From Aggregatibacter sp. 2125159857 (lineage in GTDB: Bacteria; Pseudomonadota; Gammaproteobacteria; Enterobacterales; Pasteurellaceae): 64,000 nt of DNA. Numbering within the stretch: position 1 is the first letter of the stretch; each line of letters starts with the position of its first letter. The stretch lies in assembly GCF_017798005.1 (NCBI RefSeq), contig NZ_CP072548.1, positions 868,001 through 932,000 on the forward strand. The letters are read 5' to 3'. The notes below the pieces were generated by a model, which was not told where the DNA came from, searched no databases, and saw only the letters and a list, made by a program, of their open reading frames with translations. Below, in pieces: positions 57,761 to 64,000 of the stretch. The position numbers and the translations under genes were made by a program.

Positions 57761-57788
57761 ACGACCGCAAAAGTGCGGTCGTTTTTTG
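57761..57788 (+). terminator. USS-containing hairpin between lldP and lutA
   Basis: ACGACCGCA and TGCGGTCGT form a 9-bp stem with loop AAAG. A T6 run follows on the plus strand, and a weaker T-rich tract on the minus strand. As both flanking genes read on the minus strand, it would act as partial terminator between permease and lutABC, or against antisense transcription. Confidence 0.6.
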
Positions 57789-57809
57789 AGTTAATTTTAT
57801 ATGTTGCCG

Positions 57810-59405
57810 CTACAACGTGTATAACAACGGAATTAACAGGGTGGCACAAAGCGCAGCAATAATACCGTAAATCACCATTGGAATGATCGTGGTTTTGATA
57901 ATGGTGCCTTCTTGATTTTGAATGTTTAATACAGAGGACACGGCAACGATATTATTAATACATACCATGTTACCCATCGCACCGCCGACTGATTGTAGTG
58001 CCAAAATTAATGCCACGGATAAACCGGTCGTTTCTGCAGTGGATAATTGTACGCTACCGAAGGTTAAGTTGGATACGGTGTTAGAACCGGAGAAGAACGC
58101 ACCAACTGCACCAAGGTAAGAGGAGAAAATCGTCCAGTCATCACCGGTGACTTCTGCAAAGGTGCGGCCAATGATTTTCACCATAGAATGTTCGCCACCC
58201 ACTAACATTAAGTTCACCATCACTAAGGCACCCATTAAGGCGATGAATGGATTTTTGGATTGTTTCAAGCTGGTGGCAAAAATATCTTTGACTTTTGCAC
58301 CGGAAACGCCGAATACCGGAATGGCAATTAATACCGTAATAACAAATGGAATTAATGCCGGCACATAAAGTAATTTATAGCTTGAGGAAACATCTGAACC
58401 GAAGATATTTTTTAGGCTGAAGATAAGGCCTTTACTGATTTCGAATGTCCCTAATGAACCTAGCGCGGTAGTAAACCAAACGGTGGTGTCGTTCATCATC
58501 GCTTTAAACGGCAGTTGGTGAATACGTGTTACGACTAAAAACGCAATTAACAAACCGGTCGGGAAGAGGGCTTTAACCACTTGACCGGTGGTTACCGCAT
58601 TGCTATCTAATGTGTTTTCGACTTTTGCTAACCCGATATTGCGATTTGCCGCCCAGACGGAAACAAACAACCCGATTGCGCCGCCAACTAAAGACGGGAA
58701 TTCATAGTTAAATTGTGCAATCAGTAAATAAGGCACGACGCAAGCAAAGACACTGATATAAATAAAGACCAAGTTTTGGCGAATATCTTTCCAGCTGACG
58801 AGTACACGCAATGCCAACAATGGGATAAGCAGGGCTGCCACAGAGTGAATCAGTGCTGTGATGGAGCCGACTTCTAGTACCATGTCTTCAGATAATTTAA
58901 GTGGACCGAAACCGAACCATGTTGGTGTACCGACCGCGCCGAAAGACACCGGAACGGAGTTCATAATTAAGGCAAGCATCGCGACTTTTAACGGATTAAA
59001 ACCTAAGCCCATCAGAATTGGCGCGGCAATGGCGGCTGGCGTACCGAAACCACTGGCGCCTTCAATCATAAAGGCAAACGCCCAACCGATAATCATCAGT
59101 TGCGCCACCGGATTTGGGTTAATGTTACCCAACCATTTACGCATGATGTCGGTTGCACCGGAGACTTCACTGAAACGGTTAAATAAAATCGCACCGAAAA
59201 TAACGGTGATCGGGGTTTGTACGGCAACGATCGCAGAAGCGATGTTTGCACTGATCGTGACAATATCCGTATGGAAGTGCAATAAATGCACGACCATCAC
59301 CAGCACTGCCACCCAAGGTAAAGCAACATAAGACGGTAAAGCATTACGCTTAACCATGAGATAAATGAGTAAAACAATGGGGAATACGCTTAGGAAAAAA
59401 GACAT
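57810..59405 (-). CDS. lctP: L-lactate permease
   Basis: Proton-lactate symporter of the LctP family in the inner membrane, 531 residues with about 12-13 helices. Family stretches include PTPxWFGFGPL-like VGTPTWFGFGPLKL and GASGFGTPAAIAAPILMGLG (about residues 115-134). Start 59405 is chosen for AGGAGCCAAT upstream and the hydrophobic start MSFFLSVFP; an in-frame ATG 27 bases earlier lacks a site. It supplies substrate for lutABC and the divergent D-lactate dehydrogenase. It is known in A. actinomycetemcomitans as its lactate importer. Confidence 0.94.
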   Translation of the reverse strand: MSFFLSVFPIVLLIYLMVKRNALPSYVALPWVAVLVMVVHLLHFHTDIVTISANIASAIVAVQTPITVIFGAILFNRFSEVSGATDIMRKWLGNINPNPVAQLMIIGWAFAFMIEGASGFGTPAAIAAPILMGLGFNPLKVAMLALIMNSVPVSFGAVGTPTWFGFGPLKLSEDMVLEVGSITALIHSVAALLIPLLALRVLVSWKDIRQNLVFIYISVFACVVPYLLIAQFNYEFPSLVGGAIGLFVSVWAANRNIGLAKVENTLDSNAVTTGQVVKALFPTGLLIAFLVVTRIHQLPFKAMMNDTTVWFTTALGSLGTFEISKGLIFSLKNIFGSDVSSSYKLLYVPALIPFVITVLIAIPVFGVSGAKVKDIFATSLKQSKNPFIALMGALVMVNLMLVGGEHSMVKIIGRTFAEVTGDDWTIFSSYLGAVGAFFSGSNTVSNLTFGSVQLSTAETTGLSVALILALQSVGGAMGNMVCINNIVAVSSVLNIQNQEGTIIKTTIIPMVIYGIIAALCATLLIPLLYTL

Positions 59406-59492
59406 ATTGGCTCCTATATCATAATGGGACATTAAAACATTTGTCGCATTTTATGGAGTAGTCCTAAAAAAAATATACCTATTTTGGGAAAA

Positions 59493-59551
59493 TGTGATCT
59501 AGTTATCAAAAAAAAGTTAACATTTTTTTAAAATTTGTGATCTCGTTAACT
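59493..59551. promoter_or_regulatory. Two CRP-like sites in the lctP-dld intergenic region
   Basis: TGTGATCTAGTTATCA (59493-59508) and TGTGATCTCGTTAACT (59536-59551) each have a perfect TGTGA left arm and a partly matching right arm, 43 bases apart, about four helical turns. They could coordinate both divergent genes. The rest of the 292-base interval is AT-rich and holds one uptake sequence near 59593. Confidence 0.5.
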
Positions 59552-59697
59552 TAATTGTTTCAGCCATGCTTAAAATCTTGCTTTCTCGGCTCAAGTGCGG
59601 TCAAAAAAAGCGTGTTTTTCACTGTCTTGTGGCGTATATTCTGTTATGCTTTTTGCGTTTCTTGGCAACATAGTTTTTAACATAGGAGTAACAATCG

Positions 59698-61389
59698 ATG
59701 ACCAGTGCTGCATTAATTAGCCAACTTCGTCAAATTGTCGGCGACAAATATTTGATTACCGACCCAAGCCAATCGGAAGCCTATCGTAGCGGTTATCGTT
59801 TTGGGAATGGAAACGCGTTGGCGGTGGTTCGACCGGGAAATTTAACGGAATTTTGGGCGATTCTTAAAGCGTGTGTGGCAGCCGATGTCATTGTTATCGC
59901 CCAAGCCGCCAATACCGGTTTGACCGGTGGTTCTACGCCTGATGGCAATGACTATGATCGCGACATTGTGATTGTCAACGCCATGCGCATTTCAGGTATT
60001 CAATTAATTAATGATGCACAACAAGTAGTTTGTTTGCCGGGTTCGACCTTAAATGAGCTGGAAATCGCGTTAAAGCCGCACGGACGTGAACCGCACTCTG
60101 TCATCGGTTCTTCCTGTATTGGTGCATCGGTGATTGGCGGTATTTGTAATAACTCCGGTGGAGCATTGGTGCAACGTGGTCCGGCTTACACAGAAATGGC
60201 GCTTTATGCGCAATTAACAGAGCAGGGCGAATTACAACTGGTGAATCACTTAGGTATTGATTTAGGTGAAACGCCAGAGGAAATATTAGCGAATTTAGAG
60301 AATCAACGTTATCAACGCAAAGACATCCAATTAGATTGTGGCAAAGGTCACGACCATGCTTACTGCAACCATGTGCGTCAAGTGGATGAAGACAGCCCGG
60401 CACGTTTTAATGCGGATCCGGCGCGTCATTATGAGGCGTCCGGTTGTGCAGGGAAATTAGTGATTTTTGCGGTGCGGCTAGATACCTTTGTTGCAGAGAA
60501 CAAGACCGCAGTATTTTATATTGGCACCAATCAAACTGAGGCATTAAATGATCTTCGTCGTCATATGTTGGCGAATTTTAAACAGCTACCGATTTCCGGC
60601 GAATATATTCACCGCGATGCGTTTGATGTGGCGGCTAAGTACGGCAAAGATACGTTTTGGGTGATTAAAAAATTTGGTACGCATTGGTTACCGAAATTGT
60701 TTGCTTTGAAAGCTAAAGTCGATCGATGGGCGAAAAAAATAGATTTCTTGCCAAACCATCTCAGTGATAAGATGATGCAAGCCATTTCAACGGTCTTGCC
60801 GGAACATTTGCCGAAAAAATTGTGGCAATATCGTGATCAATACGAACATCACTTGATTGTTAAAATGGGCGGTGATGGCGTGCAAGAAGCACGAGATTAT
60901 TTAACCTCTTACTTTAAAGAGGGCAGCAAAGGCGCTTTCTTTGAATGTGATGCCGTAGAAACGCAAGCGGCAATGTTACACCGCTTTGCTGTGGCTTCAG
61001 CTGCGATTCGTTATCGTGCGATTCATGAAAAAGAAGTGGAAGACATTGTGGCGCTGGATATTGCATTACGTCGCAATGATCGTGACTGGTTTGAAACCCT
61101 GCCGCTGGAGATCGACCAAAAAATCAGCCATAAATTGTATTACGGGCATTTTATGTGTCATGTTTTCCATCAGGACTACATTGTCAAAAAAGGCTATGAT
61201 TGTATGGAATTAGAGCATCAAATGCTAGAATTGCTTGATAAACGCGGCGCACAATACCCGGCAGAACACAACGTGGGGCATTTGTATGAAGCCAAGCCGG
61301 AGTTGCGTAAATTCTATAAATCTCTTGATCCGACAAATAGTTTCAATCCGGGGCTGGGGCATACCTCGAAGAAAAAATACTGGGAATAA
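59698..61389 (+). CDS. dld: Quinone-dependent D-lactate dehydrogenase
   Basis: Membrane-associated respiratory flavoenzyme oxidising D-lactate to pyruvate, 563 residues (E. coli 571). The FAD-binding PCMH domain includes VVRPGNLTEFWAIL, AQAANTGLTGGSTPDGNDYD (about residues 73-92) and IGGICNNSGGALVQRGPAY (about 145-163). The C-terminal membrane-binding D-LDH domain follows, ending in the flavoenzyme closing motif SFNPGLGH. A basic stretch around 330-370 fits membrane contact. It is divergent from the lactate permease, and a terminator follows. Confidence 0.95.
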   Translation: MTSAALISQLRQIVGDKYLITDPSQSEAYRSGYRFGNGNALAVVRPGNLTEFWAILKACVAADVIVIAQAANTGLTGGSTPDGNDYDRDIVIVNAMRISGIQLINDAQQVVCLPGSTLNELEIALKPHGREPHSVIGSSCIGASVIGGICNNSGGALVQRGPAYTEMALYAQLTEQGELQLVNHLGIDLGETPEEILANLENQRYQRKDIQLDCGKGHDHAYCNHVRQVDEDSPARFNADPARHYEASGCAGKLVIFAVRLDTFVAENKTAVFYIGTNQTEALNDLRRHMLANFKQLPISGEYIHRDAFDVAAKYGKDTFWVIKKFGTHWLPKLFALKAKVDRWAKKIDFLPNHLSDKMMQAISTVLPEHLPKKLWQYRDQYEHHLIVKMGGDGVQEARDYLTSYFKEGSKGAFFECDAVETQAAMLHRFAVASAAIRYRAIHEKEVEDIVALDIALRRNDRDWFETLPLEIDQKISHKLYYGHFMCHVFHQDYIVKKGYDCMELEHQMLELLDKRGAQYPAEHNVGHLYEAKPELRKFYKSLDPTNSFNPGLGHTSKKKYWE

Positions 61390-61407
61390 CCCATTGACTA
61401 ATAAGGG

Positions 61408-61440
61408 AAAGGCGTATGGTCATTGCCATGCGCCTTTTGA
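61408..61440 (+). terminator. Terminator after dld
   Basis: AAAGGCGTATGG and CCATGCGCCTTT form a 12-bp stem with one wobble, followed by a short T tract. Confidence 0.75.
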
Positions 61441-61504
61441 ATGTAATATTGCTTGACGGAATTTCCGTCACATAAGGAGAACGAAGTCCTTTTGTTCATC
61501 AACC

Positions 61505-62515
61505 ATGTCTATGAAATTACGGCTAGTTTATTTTACTTTTCTTCTTTTTTTAATTTTCTTTCTTGCTTACGCCTTTCCTTGGTTGTTTACTCAGATAGCC
61601 GATTGGCAGCGACTGTTCAATCAGTTGATCAGCGATAATTTACACCACATTCAACAACATTCAGCGGCGGCCGGCGTAACGCTCATTACAGCGAGTTTTT
61701 TATACGGTGTTATCCATGCGTTGGGACCGGGGCACGGCAAATTCATCATCGCAAGTTATTTATCGACACATGAGAGTCGGTTAAAGCAAAGCATTAAACT
61801 GAGTGTCTTTTCCTCCCTTACACAGGGCATTGTGGCGGTGGTGGCGACCTCTGTCGTATTGATCGTGTTGAATCTCTCCTCCCGTTATTTTAAATTAAGC
61901 CAGTTGTGGCTGGAGCGAGGCGCATTTTTATTGCTTGCCGGGTTAGGGCTCTATTGGATCTATCAAGGTAGCCGCTTGCGGAAAAAACCATCGACAACCC
62001 TTTTTCAAATTAACAAACTTACGCCACTTTCTTCTTCGCAAACTTCTTCGCAAAGTGCGGTCAAAAATCACCGCACTTTTTCCACGGAACACGCCCACGC
62101 TCATGTCTGCGCCTGTGGTCATCAGCATTTACCCAATGCCCAACAATTAAAAAAAGCCGAAGATTGGAAATCGCAGTTACTGGTGATTTTAAGCATTGGT
62201 ATGCGCCCTTGTAGCGGGGCTATCTTTGTGCTCTTTTTATCTTATATGCTGGATATTTACTTATGGGGTGTGGTGGCGACTTTGGCAATGTCATTAGGAA
62301 CAGGGTTGATGTTGGCGCTTTTTGCGGCGCTTGTAAAATACACGAGACATCTAGCGATCACGCTTGGGAATTGGTACGGCAAAGGTTTTACACGTTATCA
62401 CAGTGAGGCTCTGATGAAACTGGTAGCAGGTGGCATTATGCTGTTCTTTGCGCTGGCTTTGCTTTATGGCACAACATTGCCGATGAGTGGAGGCGCGGTG
62501 TTATTTGCGAGATGA
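61505..62515 (+). CDS. NicO family nickel/cobalt transporter-like membrane protein
   Basis: 336-residue inner-membrane protein of the NicO/RcnA family. The two hallmark motifs are HALGPGHGK (about residues 74-82, end of an early helix) and GMRPCSGAI (about 237-245). Between them is a cytoplasmic or periplasmic loop rich in His (HAHAHVCACGHQH, about 197-209), a likely Ni/Co binding tract. Both export (RcnA) and import relatives exist, so direction is open. The loop region also encodes an inverted pair of uptake sequences (62052-62080) able to form a terminator-like hairpin inside the gene. No strong ribosome-binding site is seen; an ATG two codons later is an alternative. Confidence 0.85.
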   Translation: MSMKLRLVYFTFLLFLIFFLAYAFPWLFTQIADWQRLFNQLISDNLHHIQQHSAAAGVTLITASFLYGVIHALGPGHGKFIIASYLSTHESRLKQSIKLSVFSSLTQGIVAVVATSVVLIVLNLSSRYFKLSQLWLERGAFLLLAGLGLYWIYQGSRLRKKPSTTLFQINKLTPLSSSQTSSQSAVKNHRTFSTEHAHAHVCACGHQHLPNAQQLKKAEDWKSQLLVILSIGMRPCSGAIFVLFLSYMLDIYLWGVVATLAMSLGTGLMLALFAALVKYTRHLAITLGNWYGKGFTRYHSEALMKLVAGGIMLFFALALLYGTTLPMSGGAVLFAR

Positions 62516-62540
62516 TAGAAAAACAAAAAGGATTCAGCAG

Positions 62541-62572
62541 AAAAAAATAAGCCCATAAGGAGGCTATGGGCT
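62541..62572 (-). terminator. Terminator after tRNA-Asn
   Basis: On the minus strand AGCCCATAG and CTTATGGGCT pair around a short loop, followed by TATTTTTTTC. It also faces the end of the convergent nicO gene. Confidence 0.8.
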
Positions 62573-62644
62573 CAAAATCTTTTGGAAATTACTGTTTTTA
62601 TAAAAGGAGACAAATAAAAACGATTGAACCAAAAGACAAAAAAT

Positions 62645-62720
62645 TGGCTCCTCCTGCTGGACTTGAACCAGCGACATATGGATTAACAGTCCACCGTTCT
62701 ACCGACTGAACTAAGGAGGA
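62645..62720 (-). tRNA. tRNA-Asn (GTT)
   Basis: A 76-base cloverleaf beginning TCCTCCTTAG, with anticodon GTT (in ACTGTTAATC), T-loop GTTCAAGTC and encoded CCA. It stands alone. Confidence 0.97.
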
Positions 62721-63117
62721 ATAATTCAGTATCATTTGGTATCAAAAGATAGGTGGCGTATGTTACTTATCCGAACATATCTTGTCAACACCCTAAAGAA
62801 AAATTTTTTACTTTTTCAGCGTCAATTTTCTATCCACAAAGTCTGTGGATAAGTTTGTGGGTTATTATTTTAAAAATCCTGCCATCCCCGATAAAATCAG
62901 GCTTTATTGAAATCCAAGATAAAATTGATTGTAAAATGACATTTTCTTATTTTTCAGATAGTTAACAAAAATCTAGAGAAATTTTTAAAAATTTTTTATA
63001 AATTTGTGATTTCGGCCACTTGACAAATATAACTCTGTGTAAAACTTCATTTTTTATCACTCAATTTGGAGTGAGAAATATGTTAAAATATGCGGCATTT
63101 AGAATATACCGTAAAAA
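62721..63117. promoter_or_regulatory. uvrB upstream region with inverted DnaA boxes and a palindrome
   Basis: The stretch of about 400 bases between tRNA-Asn and uvrB holds no convincing gene. It contains CTATCCACA (62830-62838) and, inverted five bases on, TGTGGATAA (62844-62852), the latter a perfect DnaA box. A very AT-rich tract covers about 62940-63010, and TTGACA lies near 63020. A perfect inverted repeat TCACTC-N6-GAGTGA (63057-63074) looks like an operator, and TTAAAATATG near 63083 could be a -10. A DnaA box is known before E. coli uvrB. No clear LexA box (CTGT-N8-ACAG) is visible. Confidence 0.6.
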
Positions 63118-63147
63118 ATGACCGCACTTTATGTCAGAGAAAATTAA
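63118..63147 (+). other. Possible upstream ORF overlapping the uvrB start
   Basis: ATG at 63118 opens a nine-codon frame (MTALYVREN) that contains the uptake sequence and ends inside uvrB, one frame away from it. No ribosome-binding site precedes it. It could be chance created by the uptake sequence. Confidence 0.25.
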
Positions 63148-64000
63148 CACCAAACCTTTCATTCTTCATTCCGATTTCAAACCTTCCGGCGATCAGCCAC
63201 AGGCGATTGCCAAACTCGCCGAAAATTTAGAAGACGGGTTAGCGCACCAAACCTTACTGGGCGTTACCGGTTCCGGAAAAACCTTTACCATTGCCAATGT
63301 GATAGCAAAGTTAAACCGACCGGCTATGTTGCTTGCCCCAAACAAAACCCTCGCGGCGCAGCTTTATGCTGAAATGAAAGCCTTTTTTCCGGAAAATGCG
63401 GTGGAATATTTCGTTTCTTACTATGATTATTACCAGCCGGAAGCCTATGTGCCGAGCAGTGACACCTTCATTGAAAAAGATGCGTCCATTAACGATCAAA
63501 TCGAGCAGATGCGTTTGTCTGCCACCAAATCTTTTTTAGAACGTCGGGATACCATTGTGGTTGCCTCGGTTTCCGCTATTTATGGTTTGGGCGATCCGGA
63601 TTCTTATTTGCAAATGATGTTGCACTTGCAGCAAGGGGCAATAATCAATCAGCGTCAGATTTTGGCGAAGTTGGCAGAATTGCAATATACACGTAACGAT
63701 CAGGCATTTCAGCGCGGTACATTTCGTGTGCGCGGGGAAATTATCGATATTTTCCCGGCAGAATCCGATGAGCGCGCCGTACGCATTGAATTATTTGATG
63801 ATGAGATTGAGCATTTAAGCTTATTCGATCCGCTTACGGGCAGCAGCTTTGGTGCCGTGCCACGTTTCACCGTGTATCCGAAAACGCATTATGTGACGCC
63901 ACGCGAGCGCATTTTAGATGCCATTGAAAAAATCAAAGTGGAACTGGCGCAACGACGGGAATATTTCATTAAAGAGAATAAATTGTTAGAAGAACAACGC
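63131..64000 (+). CDS. uvrB: UvrABC system protein B, 5' part
   Basis: Helicase-like damage-verification subunit of nucleotide excision repair. The first 290 codons are in the window and the gene runs off the right edge. Visible are the Walker A motif ([14 protein letters not shown], about residues 43-56), the damage-wedging beta-hairpin region with [20 protein letters not shown] (about 96-115) and the [16 protein letters not shown] block (about 197-212). The start follows directly on an uptake sequence (ACCGCACTT at 63121-63129), leaving no Shine-Dalgarno. No internal stop is present. Confidence 0.96.
   Translation, partial: MSEKINTKPFILHSDFKPSGDQPQAIAKLAENLEDGLAHQTLLGVTGSGKTFTIANVIAKLNRPAMLLAPNKTLAAQLYAEMKAFFPENAVEYFVSYYDYYQPEAYVPSSDTFIEKDASINDQIEQMRLSATKSFLERRDTIVVASVSAIYGLGDPDSYLQMMLHLQQGAIINQRQILAKLAELQYTRNDQAFQRGTFRVRGEIIDIFPAESDERAVRIELFDDEIEHLSLFDPLTGSSFGAVPRFTVYPKTHYVTPRERILDAIEKIKVELAQRREYFIKENKLLEEQR

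Noticed and set aside
62753..62965. Plus-strand open frame of 70 codons before uvrB
   Set aside because: No ribosome-binding site, and it runs through the DnaA boxes and AT-rich regulatory sequence. Probably chance.
62830..63010. Possible chromosomal origin (DnaA boxes beside an AT-rich tract)
   Set aside because: Only two boxes, no dnaA, gidA/mnmG or mioC neighbourhood, and known precedent of a DnaA box at uvrB. A regulatory site is the simpler reading.

Overview
The window is a chromosomal stretch of a Pasteurellaceae bacterium, most likely Aggregatibacter. Three things point there. The Haemophilus-type DNA uptake sequence (core AAGTGCGGT or ACCGCACTT) recurs throughout, often inside terminators. 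Gene content and order match Haemophilus/Aggregatibacter, for example afeABCD, rnfABCDGE-nth, orn next to tRNA-Gly, and lctP-lutABC-dld. The base composition is moderately AT-rich. A sucrose-6-phosphate hydrolase gene fits a sucrose user such as A. aphrophilus, but the species is inference.

Layout. 1-11.2 kb: tusE, the AfeABCD metal ABC transporter, a Bcr-type MFS exporter, then yccX, yccT, mgsA, yccF and yccS (a neighbourhood known from E. coli), smrB and prmB. 11.2-21.4 kb, minus strand: orphan sacA, a Na+-dependent transporter, nth and the complete rnfABCDGE electron-transport operon; rnfC carries a six-fold 144-bp in-frame repeat. 21.5-31.3 kb: an accessory defence region with a type I restriction-modification system (hsdM, hsdS, hsdR) interleaved with an FRG-domain gene and a Fic gene, and studded with palindromic repeats. 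hsdM has a pentanucleotide repeat tract that puts its ATG out of frame here, and the FRG gene is frameshifted. 31.4-45.6 kb: ribE, mdtK, a Fur-box TonB receptor with a YddA/SbmA-like ABC transporter, two tRNA-Gly genes, orn, rsgA, ptsHI-crr, argS and yecM. 45.7-54.7 kb: a SlyB-type lipoprotein, yhbY, and an eight-gene FTR1/P19 iron-uptake cluster behind a strong Fur box. 54.8-64 kb: lutABC, the lactate permease and D-lactate dehydrogenase, a NicO-family metal transporter, tRNA-Asn and the start of uvrB.

How it works together. Three separate iron or manganese uptake loci (afeABCD, the TonB receptor with its ABC transporter, FTR1-P19) are each preceded by a Fur-like site of differing quality. 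Both lactate isomers can be imported and oxidised (lctP, lutABC, dld). PTS general components and CRP-like sites connect sugar supply to lactate use. The accessory region behaves as a phase-variable defence island.

The less ordinary items are: a composite repeat of about 440-460 bp present twice (21570-22030 and 42672-43110), built around REP/REPIN hairpins with a 5' GTAG; the phase-off hsdM; the FRG and Fic cargo inside the R-M operon; the USS-bearing repeat expansion in rnfC; and a candidate small RNA at about 12859-12935.
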